Origin: Kitasatospora sp. SolWspMP-SS2h
Lineage (GTDB): Bacteria; Actinomycetota; Actinomycetes; Streptomycetales; Streptomycetaceae
NCBI RefSeq assembly: GCF_003259315.1
Contig: NZ_QLLT01000001.1
Location: 62,001 to 126,000 of the forward strand
Direction: 5' to 3'
Length of the DNA: 64,000 nt
Shown here piece after piece: positions 1 to 15,775 of the stretch. Both the position numbers and the translations under genes were made by a program. The notes below the pieces were generated by a model that had not been told where the DNA came from, made no database searches, and saw nothing but the letters and a program-made list of their open reading frames with translations. Within the stretch, counting starts at the first letter, position 1. Every line of letters starts with the position of its first letter.

Positions 1-1
1 C

Positions 2-1863
2 GGCGCGGGGCGGCCGGCGGACGGGCCGGAGCGGGTGCTGTGCGAGGTGTTCACGGGGGTCCTGCGGGTGCCGGAGGTCGGGCCGGAGGAGGACTTCTTC
101 GCGCTGGGCGGGGACAGCATCCTGTCGATCCAGCTGGTCAGCCGGGCCCGCGAGGCCGGGCTGCGGATCACCCCGCGCGACGTGTTCCTGCACCGCACCC
201 CGCAGGCGGTGGCGGCGGTGGCCCGGCCGGCCGGGGAGGCCCCCGCGGCGGCGGCCGAGGACGGGACGGGCACCATGCCGCCGACCCCGATCGCGGCCTG
301 GTTCCTGGACCGGCCGGGCCCCACCGACGGCTACCACCAGGCCGCGGTGCTGCGCACCCCGGCCGGGGCGGACCGGGAGCGGCTGGCGGCGGCGCTGCAG
401 CTACTGGTCGACCACCACGACATGCTGCGGGTCCGGGTGACCCGGGCGGCGGACGGCTCGGCGGCGCTGGAGGCGCTGCCGCGCGGGGCGGTGCCGGTCG
501 GGCCGCGGCTGGTGCGGCTGGACGTCGCGGGGCTGGACGAGCGGGAGGTGCGCGCCGCGCTGGCCGCCGAGGGCGAACGGGCCCGGGGGCGGCTGCGGCC
601 GGCCCACGGCGGGGTGCTGGAGGCGGTGTGGTGCGACGCCGGGCCGGGGGTGCGCGGGCGGCTGCTGCTGCTGGTGCACCACCTGGCGGTGGACGCGGTG
701 TCCTGGCGGATCCTGGTCGAGGACCTGGCGACCGCCTGGCGGGCGGTGTCCGACGGGGCGCCGGGTGCGTTGCCCGATGCGGTGTCCGCCAGGGTTTCGC
801 CGGACGGCGCGGTGTCCGCCAGGGTTTCGCCGGACGGCGCGGTGTCCGCCGGGGTCGTGCCGGGCGGCGCGGTGCTGCCGCCGGTGGGCACCTCGTACCG
901 GGCCTGGGCCCGGCTGCTGGCCGGGCAGGGCGCGAGCGGCGCCCGGGCGGGCGAGCTGCCGCTGTGGGAGGCGGTGGCGCGGGCCGACGACCCGCCGCTG
1001 GGGGCGCGTCCGCTGGACCCGGCCCGGGACACGGCGGGGCGGACCGGGTCGCTGACCACCCGTCCGGCGTCCGACCGCACCCGGGAGCTGCTGACCACCG
1101 CGCCGCAGGCGTTCCACGCCGGGGTGGACGACGTGCTGCTGACGGCGCTGGCGCTGGCGGTGCGCTCCTGGCGGGCCGGGCGGGCCGGGGACGACGGGCG
1201 GGCGGGGGTGCTGGTGGACCTGGAGAGCCACGGGCGCGAGCAGCTCGTCGAGGGCCTGGACCTGTCGCGCACCGTGGGCTGGTTCACCAGCCTGTACCCG
1301 GTGCTGCTGGACCCGGGGCCGCTGGACCCGCGGGTGCCGGGCCGGTTCGACGCGGGCCTGGTGGACCGGGCGGTGAAGAACGTCAAGGAGCAGCTGCGGG
1401 CGGTGCCCGACCACGGCGTCGGGTACGGCGTGCTGCGGCACCTGGACCCGGCCGCCCGGGAGCTGCTGGCCGGCGGCGCCGAGCCGCGGATCGGCTTCAA
1501 CTACCTGGGCCGCCACCCGGCGCCCGGGGCCGGTCCGGAGGCGGACTGGGAGGTGCTGCCCGAGGGCGGCGCGCCGGACCCGGCGGACCCGGCGATGCCG
1601 GTGCACCACGTGCTGGACATCAACGCGCACACCGAGGACGGGCCCGGCGGCCCGCGCCTGACGGCCCGCTGGACCTGGGCCGCCGACCTGCTCGACGAGG
1701 CGGACGTGGCGGCGCTCGCCGACGCCTTCGACCGGGCGCTGCGGGCGATCGCGGAGCACTCCGCGCAGCCCGACGCGGGCGGCTGGACGCCGTCCGACCT
1801 CCCCCTGGTCTCGCTGGACCAGGCCCAACTCGACCGACTGCAGACCAAGTGGGGTGGACGCGC

Positions 1864-1867
<4 letters not shown>
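2..1867 (+). CDS. NRPS, C-terminal fragment: T (PCP) and epimerization (E) domains
   Basis: The 5' end lies outside the window; the reading frame is open from base 2, so this is the tail of a longer synthetase. A carrier domain is seen first, with the phosphopantetheine serine in FFALGGDSI (Ser codon at 116-118); GGDS is the form usual in carriers that precede E domains. An epimerization domain follows, with its [10 protein letters not shown] active-site motif at about 677-706 and a late NYLGR motif near 1500. The fragment should convert the carrier-bound residue to D before hand-over to the next protein. A 30-bp tandem repeat (781-870) inserts about 30 residues in the E domain. The stop overlaps the next start as ATGA, so the two synthetases are probably translationally coupled. 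The residue loaded cannot be read because the A domain is upstream. Confidence 0.93.
781..870 (+). repeat. 30-bp tandem repeat inside the E domain
   Basis: Two identical 30-bp units (781-810, 811-840) and a third diverged unit (841-870) encode [10 protein letters not shown] twice and then [10 protein letters not shown]. The array keeps frame and lies after the HHxxxDxxSW motif, in what looks like a loop of the domain. Confidence 0.9.
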
Positions 1868-9585
<7,718 letters not shown>

Positions 9586-9604
9586 CACCCCGTCGACCCG
9601 ACCG

Positions 9605-9653
9605 GACGCGACCGGCCCGGCTGCCCCGTGCGGGCGGCCGGGCCGGTCGCGTC
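9605..9653. terminator. Strong bidirectional hairpin after the NRPS gene
   Basis: A perfect 16-bp inverted repeat (9605-9620 with 9638-9653) encloses a further 6-bp stem with one G-U pair. It sits 20 bases after the NRPS stop and between two convergent genes, so it can end both transcripts. There is no U-run, as is usual in high-GC actinomycetes. Confidence 0.8.
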
Positions 9654-9787
9654 GAGTCCGGCCTCAGCACTGGTGCGGGAGATCCGGAGCGCGACGGCTC
9701 GCCCCGCCCTACCGGGGGACCGGCCGTGGTGCAGCGGTTCCCGGGGGTCCTTCGGCACGGGCCGGTCCCGCCCGGCGCGGCGGGTCT

Positions 9788-10885
9788 TCAGTGGTCGCGG
9801 GTGACGGACCAGGCCGGGAGGTGGGTGAAGAAGGCGACGGCGTCCGGACGCCAGTGCCGCTGCCAGGCGGTGGCCAGGGTGGCGGCGCGGTGGGCGTGCC
9901 GAGCGGCTTCGTCGTGCAGGGTGCGGTCGAGGCCGCGGGCGCGGGCGAGGTCGCGCAGTTCGGCGAGGGCGTCCTCGTCCGGGTGCGGGACGCCCAGGAC
10001 GGCGTGCAGGGTGGCGCGGGCGGGGGCGTCGTCGGCGGTGGCGGCCAGCAGGGCGCGGACGAGGTAACTGCGGCGGCCGGCGCGGAGGTCGGTGCCGAGG
10101 GGTTTGCCGAGGGCGGCCGGGTCGCCGAAGAGGTCGAGCCAGTCGTCGTGGATCTGGTTGGCGATGCCCAGCGCGGTGGCGTAGGCGCGCAGTTCGGCGT
10201 CGTGCGGGGCGGGGTCGGCGCCGGCGGCGAGCAGGCCCAGACGCAGCGGGGCGAGGATCGAGTAGCGGGTGGACTTGTACTCGGTGACGGTGTGCAGGAA
10301 CTCGGTCTCGGGTGCGGGGTGGAAGTCGCGTTCCAGGTCGAGGAGTTGTCCGTTGACCGCGGCGGCCGCGGCGTCGGTGGCGACGGTGGCCATGGCCAGG
10401 GCGCGGGCGGGGGGCAGGTCGCCGGAGAGCAGGGCGCGGACGGCCAGGAAGGCGGCCAGGTCCCCGGCCAGGACGGTGAGGGCGAGGGCGGTGTCGGGCC
10501 GGTCGGGGAACTCCTGGCGGTAGGCGTGGTACGTGGACGGGCCGCCCCGGCGCACGGGGGCGTCGTCGATCAGGTCGTCGTGGATCAGGCCGTGGGTGTG
10601 CAGCAGTTCGACGCCGATCGCGGCGGCGTCCAGGCCGGGTACCGGCCGGTCGGTGACCAGGGCGGCGGCCTCGTGCAGCAGGGCGACTCGCAGCCGTTTG
10701 CCGCCGCGCAGCGACAGTTCGCGCACCAGCGCGAGGGCCCGGGCCGGGAACCTGCCGTGCGGCGGCGGCTCCAGCGGACCGGCCGCCGGGTCGGCCAGGG
10801 CGTCGAGGTGCGCCGCGAAGCGCGCTTCGAAGCGGTGCTGGTGGTCGGCGGCGCGGCGCAGCGCGGCGGTGAGGACGTCGTTCAC
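9788..10885 (-). CDS. Polyprenyl diphosphate synthase
   Basis: The 365-residue protein is an isoprenyl diphosphate synthase. It has GGKRLR at 61-66, the first aspartate-rich motif DDLIDD at 103-108 and the second, DDWLD, near 237, followed by a KPLGTDLRAG region. These bind the allylic and isopentenyl diphosphates through magnesium. It should chain-elongate a prenyl diphosphate (GPP to GGPP or longer); product length cannot be read safely because the residue five before the first motif is His rather than an aromatic. The start is GTG. No terpene cyclase or carotenoid gene is next to it, so it may serve quinone, carotenoid or prenylation needs elsewhere. It converges with the NRPS gene and follows the MarR gene on the same strand, 81 bases apart. 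Confidence 0.9.
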   Translation of the reverse strand: MNDVLTAALRRAADHQHRFEARFAAHLDALADPAAGPLEPPPHGRFPARALALVRELSLRGGKRLRVALLHEAAALVTDRPVPGLDAAAIGVELLHTHGLIHDDLIDDAPVRRGGPSTYHAYRQEFPDRPDTALALTVLAGDLAAFLAVRALLSGDLPPARALAMATVATDAAAAAVNGQLLDLERDFHPAPETEFLHTVTEYKSTRYSILAPLRLGLLAAGADPAPHDAELRAYATALGIANQIHDDWLDLFGDPAALGKPLGTDLRAGRRSYLVRALLAATADDAPARATLHAVLGVPHPDEDALAELRDLARARGLDRTLHDEAARHAHRAATLATAWQRHWRPDAVAFFTHLPAWSVTRDH

Positions 10886-10940
10886 GCCGCCAGGTTGTCA
10901 CGCCGCCGCCCCGACGGGCTCCCCTCCCCCGCGCTGAGCG

Positions 10941-10984
10941 GCCGTCAGCCGTTCTCGGCGGTGCCGTCAGCCGTTCTCGGCGGT
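10941..10984 (-). repeat. 22-bp tandem duplication across the stop codon of the MarR gene
   Basis: The 22-bp unit 10941-10962 is repeated exactly at 10963-10984. The stop codon (10967-10969 on the complement) lies in the second copy, so the duplication copied the last codons and the stop. Confidence 0.9.
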
Positions 10985-11461
10985 GCCGCTGGCGGGCGCG
11001 GTGCCGCCGGCGGGCGCGGGGGTGTCGGCGGCGGGTGCGGTGCCGCCGGCGGGTGCGGGGGCCAGGGTGCGGAGCAGGCGGAGCAGGGTGGCGCGGTCCG
11101 CGGCGTCCAGCGGGGCGAAGTGGGCGGCGAGGACCTGGTCGGCGGCCTGTTCGCCGGTGGTGAGGAGGCGGTCGCCGGCGGGGGTGAGGCGGTGTTCGAG
11201 GCGGCGGCCGCGGCCGGGGGTGCGTTCGATCAGGCCCTGGGCGAGGAGGCGGCCGGCCAGGGTGCCGAAGGACTGCTCGGTCTGGAAGGTGGCGGCGGCG
11301 AGTTCCCGGGCCGAGGCGCCGGGGCGGCGGCCGATCGCCCGGAGCGCGTCCCACTGGGCGAGGGTGGTGCCGACGGCGGTCAGGGCGGTGTCGAGGGCGC
11401 GGTGCTGCCGGTACTGGACCTGCTTGACGGCCTGGCCGAGAACGTGGAGCTCGGGGTTCAT
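10967..11461 (-). CDS. MarR-family transcriptional regulator
   Basis: The 164-residue protein has the MarR winged-helix layout: an N-terminal dimerisation helix (AVKQVQYRQHRALD), then TLAQWDALRAIGRRPG, a recognition helix near TFQTEQSFGTLAGRLLAQGLIERT, and a wing with GRGRRLEHRLTPAG. The C-terminal 30 residues are a low-complexity PAPAGGTAPA tail that is not part of the fold and carries a nucleotide duplication. The gene is divergent from an alpha/beta hydrolase gene, with two CTTANNTAAG palindromes between them. By the usual logic of the family it represses both genes until a small ligand is bound; the ligand is unknown. Confidence 0.88.
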   Translation of the reverse strand: MNPELHVLGQAVKQVQYRQHRALDTALTAVGTTLAQWDALRAIGRRPGASARELAAATFQTEQSFGTLAGRLLAQGLIERTPGRGRRLEHRLTPAGDRLLTTGEQAADQVLAAHFAPLDAADRATLLRLLRTLAPAPAGGTAPAADTPAPAGGTAPASGTAENG

Positions 11462-11489
11462 GCCCGCCAGCCTACCCCTGACCCAACTA

Positions 11490-11514
11490 GCTTAATTAAG
11501 CATCCTTAGTTAAG
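11490..11514. promoter_or_regulatory. Paired CTTANNTAAG palindromes, probable MarR operator
   Basis: A perfect 12-bp palindrome GCTTAATTAAGC (11490-11501) is followed by CTTAGTTAAG (11505-11514). Both share the form CTTA-N2-TAAG and are AT-rich in a 74% GC window. They lie between the divergent starts at 11461 and 11523 and would overlap both promoters. Confidence 0.65.
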
Positions 11515-11522
11515 CTGGACGC

Positions 11523-12299
11523 ATGACCGCCGAACAGCTCCTCACCGAGGCCGGTACCGGCCGCCCCGTCCTGCTCCTGCACGGTGGCGGCGGCCCCGCC
11601 ACCGTCGCCCCGCTGGCCGCCCGACTGGCCCGCACCGCCCACGTCCTCACCCCCGTCCACCCCGGCTGGGACGGCACCGAACGCCCCGCCGCGCTCGCGC
11701 GGATCGCCGACCTCGCCGAGCACTACCTCGACCTGCTGCGCCTGCGCGGCCTGCGGGACGTCCTGGTCGTCGGCTCCTCCCTGGGCGGCTGGATCGGCGC
11801 CGAGATGGCGCTGCGCGACACCGGAACGGGAGCCGGTGGCGGGGCGGTGGTCGGCGGGCTGGTGCTGATCGACGCCGTGGGCATCCGGGTGGACGGGGAG
11901 CCGCTCACCGACGTCTTCGCCCTCGACGCCCGCGGCCTGGCCGAGCACTCCTGGCACGACCCCGACCGCCACTTCGTCGACCCCGCCACCCTCCCCCCGG
12001 CCGAACTCGCCCGCCGCCGGTCCAACCTGGCCACCATGCGGGCGCTGGCCGGCGACCCCTACATGCACGACCCCGGGCTGCGGGAGCGGCTGGGCGACGT
12101 CCGGGTGCCCGTCCTGGTGCTGTGGGGCGAGAGCGACCGGGTCGCCACCCCCGGGTACGGCGCCGCCTACGCCCGCGCCTTCCCCGCCGCCCGCTTCGCC
12201 GTCGTGCCCGGAGCCGGACACCTCCCCCACCTGGAACAGCCGGAGGCGGTCCTCGCCCACCTCGACGCGGAGCTGGACGGCCCGCTCCGCACCGGGTGA
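11523..12299 (+). CDS. Alpha/beta hydrolase
   Basis: The 258-residue protein has the alpha/beta-hydrolase triad: nucleophile Ser86 in GSSLGG, an acidic residue in WGESDRVATP (about 202-205), and His in GAGHLPHLE (about 229). LLLHGGGG near residue 18 is the oxyanion-hole strand. No signal peptide is seen, so it should be cytosolic. The substrate (an ester, lactone or C-C bond) is not readable. It is divergent from the MarR gene and probably controlled by it through the AT-rich palindromes just upstream of its start. Confidence 0.85.
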   Translation: MTAEQLLTEAGTGRPVLLLHGGGGPATVAPLAARLARTAHVLTPVHPGWDGTERPAALARIADLAEHYLDLLRLRGLRDVLVVGSSLGGWIGAEMALRDTGTGAGGGAVVGGLVLIDAVGIRVDGEPLTDVFALDARGLAEHSWHDPDRHFVDPATLPPAELARRRSNLATMRALAGDPYMHDPGLRERLGDVRVPVLVLWGESDRVATPGYGAAYARAFPAARFAVVPGAGHLPHLEQPEAVLAHLDAELDGPLRTG

Positions 12300-12334
12300 C
12301 CACCCGCCGGGGCACCGCGGCGTACGCTGCCGGG

Positions 12335-12886
12335 ATGCCCGACCCAGCGCGGTGGCCCGTCGCCACCGAGATCACCGCCGGAGCCCTCCGCCTCGAACCG
12401 CTGCGGGCGGCGCACGCCGCGGAGGCGTTCACCCTCCTGGACGACGTACGGCTGCACACCTGGACCGGCGGACACCCGCTCCCACCGGAGCAGCTCCACG
12501 CCCGCTACCGCCGCCTGGAGCGGGGCTGCTCCCCGGACGGCGAACAGGGCTGGCTCAACTGGATGCTGCGCCGCGACTCCGACCGGCAGCTCGTCGGCAC
12601 GGTCCAGGCCACCCTGGCGCGCACCCCGGACGGCCGCGTCACGGCGGAACTGGCCTGGGTGATCGGCACCGCCCACCAGGGACACGGCCACGCCCGCACG
12701 GGCGCACGCGCGATGGCCCACTGGCTCCGCACCCGGCGGGTGGACGTCCTGCTCGCCCACATCCACCCCGAGCACCCGGCCTCCGCCGGCGTCGCCCGCG
12801 CCCTCGGCCTGACCCCGACCGACACCACCGTCGACGGCGAGATCCGCTGGACCAGCGAACCCCCGCCCCCCGCCCCCCGAACCTGA
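12335..12886 (+). CDS. GNAT N-acetyltransferase
   Basis: The 183-residue protein, from ATG 12335, follows the GNAT pattern of RimJ/RimL-like enzymes: LRLEPLRAAHAAEAF at the N-terminus, then LAWVIGTAHQGHGHARTGARAM, whose GHGHA corresponds to the acetyl-CoA pyrophosphate loop, and a C-terminal HIHPEHPASAGVARALGL helix. The last residues are proline-rich (PPPPAP). An upstream extension of the frame to 12122 is only the antisense of the hydrolase gene. The acceptor is unknown. Confidence 0.85.
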   Translation: MPDPARWPVATEITAGALRLEPLRAAHAAEAFTLLDDVRLHTWTGGHPLPPEQLHARYRRLERGCSPDGEQGWLNWMLRRDSDRQLVGTVQATLARTPDGRVTAELAWVIGTAHQGHGHARTGARAMAHWLRTRRVDVLLAHIHPEHPASAGVARALGLTPTDTTVDGEIRWTSEPPPPAPRT

Positions 12887-13029
12887 CACCCCACCACGCC
12901 GAACGCCCCGCCCTCCACCGGGACCGTTCCGCCGCGAGCTGGTCAACCACCGCCCATGAACGCGGCCGGCTGCGGAATCAGCCGGGTGACCTCGTCGACC
13001 GGCAACTCGTCCCTATCCCGGCGGTCGTT

Positions 13030-13170
13030 TCAGCGCTCTGCGGGCGCGACCTCGACCTGTTCGCGGACCGGGTCGATCGCGGTGATCGACCCCGCCGCGA
13101 CGCAGGGCGCCGTCGGGTCGGGGCGGTCGGCGGGGTCGTACGCGGTGACGCGGTGGACGTGGCGCAGCAT
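13030..13170 (-). CDS. Small hypothetical protein or gene remnant (46 aa)
   Basis: An open frame starts at ATG 13170, 17 bases after the stop of the upstream gene on the same strand, and ends at TGA 13030-13032. It reads MLRHVHRVTAYDPAD at the N-terminus and looks protein-like rather than random. It lacks a clear ribosome site and is short, so it may be a truncated copy of a longer gene. The bases 12887-13029 hold nothing recognisable. Confidence 0.35.
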   Translation of the reverse strand: MLRHVHRVTAYDPADRPDPTAPCVAAGSITAIDPVREQVEVAPAER

Positions 13171-13187
13171 TCGGGTGTCGTCTCGGG

Positions 13188-13700
13188 TCAGTGGCGGGTT
13201 CGCCAGCGGGGGCCGGGGCCGATCAGGAGGAGGTGGCGGGAGGGGAGGCGCAGGGCCCAGGCGGGGGTTTCGTCGGGTGGGGTGTGGAGGGCGGGGGCGG
13301 CGGGGTGGATGCGCAGGTGGTGGTCGCCGAACTCGATCAGGGTGTCCCAGCCGGGTTCGGTGATCCGGACGGCGGTGATCTCCCGGCCGATCAGGGCCCG
13401 CAGGTCGTCGGCCAGGTGCCGGGCCCCGGGGCCGGGGGTGGTGCGGGCGGTGGTGGGGCGGTCGAGGGTCCAGCCGCTGCGGGCGACGGTGAGCCAGCGG
13501 TGGGCGAGTTCGGCCGGGCCGTCGGGCCGGGGGTCCGGCAGGCCGAGCAGCAGGGCGAACAGGCCCGCGTCGCCGCCGGGGACGTGCACCGAGGTCACCT
13601 TGCCGCCGTGCAGGACGGCCAACTGCCGCCGCAGTTCGCCGAGGTCGGTGGAGGGGGCGGCGGCGGAGGGGGCCGTCGAGTGGTCCGTATGGGTCGTCAC
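13188..13700 (-). CDS. Hypothetical protein
   Basis: About 170 residues from GTG 13700; an in-frame ATG at 13718 would add six. Neither start has a convincing ribosome site. The sequence has a Ser/Thr-rich N-terminus, a predicted globular middle (LRALIGREITAVRITEPGW) and a repeated beta-like pattern (LIEFGDHHLRIHP, WALRLPSRHLLLIGPG). No family was recognised, and no signal peptide or membrane segment is present. The codon use is normal for the window, so it is probably real. Confidence 0.6.
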   Translation of the reverse strand: MTTHTDHSTAPSAAAPSTDLGELRRQLAVLHGGKVTSVHVPGGDAGLFALLLGLPDPRPDGPAELAHRWLTVARSGWTLDRPTTARTTPGPGARHLADDLRALIGREITAVRITEPGWDTLIEFGDHHLRIHPAAPALHTPPDETPAWALRLPSRHLLLIGPGPRWRTRH

Positions 13701-13802
13701 CGGACCCAGTCTCGGCACCGGGCGCGGGGCCGTCCAGCCGTTATCGGCGTGCCGCGTCGCGGAGTTGACGACGCGCCGGGCGGTGCGCTATCGCCCGGCG
13801 GA

Positions 13803-13890
13803 GGGACGGGAGGCCGGGCCGCGACGGGAGGCCGGGACGGGAGGCCGCGACGGGAGGCCGGGACGGGAGGCCGGGGCCGCGACGGGAGGG
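13803..13890. repeat. Imperfect GACGGGAGGCCG repeat array
   Basis: At least five variants of GACGGGAGGCCG with spacings of 12-19 bases fill the gap just after the stop of the 73-residue gene (which reads from 14112 down to 13891). The remainder, 13719-13802, shows no gene. Confidence 0.75.
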
Positions 13891-14112
13891 TCAGCGCCGG
13901 TTGCGCGGGTGGTCGCGGGCCGTGCGCTCGTTGCCGTGCTTGTACGCGCCCGTCCAGCGGGCCATCACCAGCTGGGCGTCCCCGGAGGCGGCCTCCGCGA
14001 GGAACTTCTCGGCGCGCGCCCCGCGCAGCGTGCCGGCCGGGCGGCCCTGGTGGGTGATCGTGACGGTGCCGTCGGGGCGCCGGTCGTAGCTGAAGCCGAA
14101 GGGTCTGGGCAT
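13891..14112 (-). CDS. Small hypothetical protein (73 aa)
   Basis: The protein starts MPRPFGFSYDRRPDGTVTITHQGRPAG, a beta-rich opening, followed by a helix RGARAEKFLAEAASGDAQLVMARWTGAYKHGNE and a basic tail. The pattern resembles small conserved actinomycete proteins of unknown role, from memory only. No signal peptide or cysteine is present. It stands alone between GC-rich repeats. Confidence 0.65.
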   Translation of the reverse strand: MPRPFGFSYDRRPDGTVTITHQGRPAGTLRGARAEKFLAEAASGDAQLVMARWTGAYKHGNERTARDHPRNRR

Positions 14113-14186
14113 GGCCGCGATGGTAGGCGGTCGGGCAGGTCCGCCGGAACCGAATTCGGCCGGGGCCGCCCCGGCGCCGGTCGGGG

Positions 14187-14218
14187 GTCACCCGGCGGGA
14201 CGGTCACCCGGCGGGACG
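14187..14218 (-). repeat. 16-bp tandem duplication across a stop codon
   Basis: The 16-bp unit 14187-14202 is repeated at 14203-14218 and includes the TGA (14204-14206, complement) of the next gene. It parallels the 22-bp duplication at the MarR stop. Confidence 0.8.
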
Positions 14219-14896
14219 GTCGACCGCCGGGGTGTGCGGGTGCATTCCGCGGGCCCGGGCGGTGGGCGGGGCCCCGGCGGCGGCGAGGCGGTCGAGCAGG
14301 TCGAGCAGGTGGCGGGCGGGGCCGGGGCGGGGGGCGGCGGTGAGGACGGCGGCGGCGAAGGTGGAGGTGAGGGCGGTGTCACCGGGCAGCGGGCCGAGGA
14401 CGCGGACGCCGGGGAGGTCGGCGAGTTCGCTGTGCTGCTGGAAGGCGAGGTCGGCGCGGCCGTCGGTGAGCAGCCGGCCGGCGGGGGTGCCGGGCGGGGC
14501 CTGGACGAGGCGGACCCGGGCGGCGAGGCCGAGCCGGTCGACCAGGGCGCGCAGGGCGGTGCCGCTGGGGCCGGTGGAGTGGGCGACGGCCCGGGCGGTG
14601 GTGAGCAGGGTGCGCAGGTCGGCGGTGGTGGCGAGGTCGGCGGGCGGGGCGTCGGCGGGCACGGCGGCGACGGTGGCGGAGTCCCAGAGCGGGCGGGGGC
14701 GTTCCACCAGCCCTTCGGCGTGCAGCGCGGCGAGCGCGTCGGCGGCGAGCACGGCGAGGTCGGCGGACGCGCCCGCGCGGATGCGGCGGGCCACCTCGAC
14801 GCCGCCGGCGGCCTCGAACCGTACCGGGGGCAGCAGCGGGGCGAGGTCGGCGAGGGCGGGGCGGACGGCCATCGAGGTCAGGGCGAGCAGGTCCAC
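14204..14896 (-). CDS. Cytosolic ModA-like substrate-binding-domain protein
   Basis: GTG 14896 is chosen because GGAGGA lies eight bases upstream on the complement. The 230-residue product looks like a periplasmic-binding fold of the molybdate/ModA type: LALTSMAVRPALADL at the start, RIRAGASADLAVLA, the hinge-like VAHSTGPSGTALRALVDRLGL, and DGRADLAFQQHSEL. It has no signal peptide or lipobox and no permease or ATPase neighbour, so it is unlikely to be a transporter component as such. It is divergent from the IclR gene that heads the aromatic-acid operon, so it may bind a pathway intermediate; that is inference. Confidence 0.65.
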   Translation of the reverse strand: MDLLALTSMAVRPALADLAPLLPPVRFEAAGGVEVARRIRAGASADLAVLAADALAALHAEGLVERPRPLWDSATVAAVPADAPPADLATTADLRTLLTTARAVAHSTGPSGTALRALVDRLGLAARVRLVQAPPGTPAGRLLTDGRADLAFQQHSELADLPGVRVLGPLPGDTALTSTFAAAVLTAAPRPGPARHLLDLLDRLAAAGAPPTARARGMHPHTPAVDRPAG

Positions 14897-14941
14897 GGGG
14901 GTTCCTCCAGGGGCAGGGACGAGACCGGCAGGGGCGGGACC

Positions 14942-14992
14942 GGCGGGGGCAGGACGGGCGGGGGCAGGACGGGCGGGGGCAGGACGGGCGGG
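14942..14992. repeat. 15-bp tandem repeat in a divergent promoter region
   Basis: Three exact copies of a 15-bp G-rich unit (14942-14956, 14957-14971, 14972-14986) with a partial fourth, flanked by degenerate copies from about 14908 to 15004. The array fills the region between the ModA-like start (14896) and the IclR start (15008), so it overlaps both promoters. Confidence 0.85.
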
Positions 14993-15007
14993 TGCGAGAC
15001 TGGCGGG

Positions 15008-15775
15008 ATGAGTGCGAACCGGGTTTCGGCGGCCGGCAAGGTCCTCCAGGTGCTGGCGGTGTTCGACCGCGAGCACCCGTCGCGGACGCTGTCGGAGATC
15101 GCGCAGTGCACGGGGCTGGCGGTCAGCACCGCGCACCGGGTGGTGGCGGAGCTGGCGTCCTGGGGCGCGCTGGAGCGGGCCGAGGACGGGTCGTGGCACG
15201 TGGGGCTGCGGCTGTGGGAGATCGCCTCGGGGTGTCCGCGGACCCAGATCCTGCGGGACGCGGCGCTGCCGTTCATGCAGGACCTGTACGAGGCGACGCA
15301 CGAGAACATCCAGCTGGCGGTCCGCGAGGGCACCGAGCTGGTGTTCGTGGAGCGGATCGCGGGGCACCGCTCGGTGGAGCTGCTGACGATGGTGGGCACC
15401 CGGTTCCCGGTCGGGTCGACGGGGATGGGCCGGGTGCTGCTGGCGCACGCGCCGCGCGCGTTGCAGGAGGAGGTGCTGGCGGCGCCGCTGCGCTCGTGGA
15501 CGCCGCACACGGTGACCGACCCGAGGACGCTGCGGGCGCAGCTGGACCTGATCCGCCGCGAGCAGGTGTTCGTGAGCGACCGTCAGCTGTCGGAGAGCAC
15601 GGTGGCGGTGGCCGCGCCGGTGCGGATCGGCCGGACCGGGCCGGTGGGCGCGGCGCTGGGGATCGTGGTGGCGGCGCGCGGCGCGGAGCGGGCGCGCGGG
15701 CTGCGGGAGCCGCTGCTGCGGGCGGTGCACGGGATCTCCGAGGAGTTGGGACGGCGGGCCCGCACGGCGCTGTAG
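15008..15775 (+). CDS. IclR-family regulator of the protocatechuate operon
   Basis: The 255-residue protein has an N-terminal helix-turn-helix (SRTLSEIAQCTGLAVSTAHRVVAEL, residues about 27-51) and a C-terminal ligand domain with the IclR signature around FPVGSTGMGRVLLA and AAPVRIGRTGPVGAALGIV. IclR proteins commonly control aromatic-acid catabolism by sensing the substrate or an intermediate. It lies immediately upstream of, and in the same direction as, the lig genes; a 17-bp palindrome (15902-15918) lies between them and is the likely operator. The ATG at 15008 is the first codon after the G-rich repeats. Confidence 0.9.
   Translation: MSANRVSAAGKVLQVLAVFDREHPSRTLSEIAQCTGLAVSTAHRVVAELASWGALERAEDGSWHVGLRLWEIASGCPRTQILRDAALPFMQDLYEATHENIQLAVREGTELVFVERIAGHRSVELLTMVGTRFPVGSTGMGRVLLAHAPRALQEEVLAAPLRSWTPHTVTDPRTLRAQLDLIRREQVFVSDRQLSESTVAVAAPVRIGRTGPVGAALGIVVAARGAERARGLREPLLRAVHGISEELGRRARTAL

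Noticed and set aside
35..37. GTG at 35 as the real start of the first NRPS gene
   Set aside because: The frame is open upstream and codes a normal carrier-domain lead-in (PERVLCEVF), so the gene begins before the window.
12122..12334. Upstream extension of the GNAT acetyltransferase frame
   Set aside because: It overlaps the hydrolase gene in another frame and the added residues are Arg/Pro-rich; ATG 12335 gives a complete GNAT fold.
14111..15011. Long plus-strand frames before the IclR start
   Set aside because: They run antisense to the binding-protein gene and through G-rich repeats, with Gly-rich products; the IclR fold begins at 15008.
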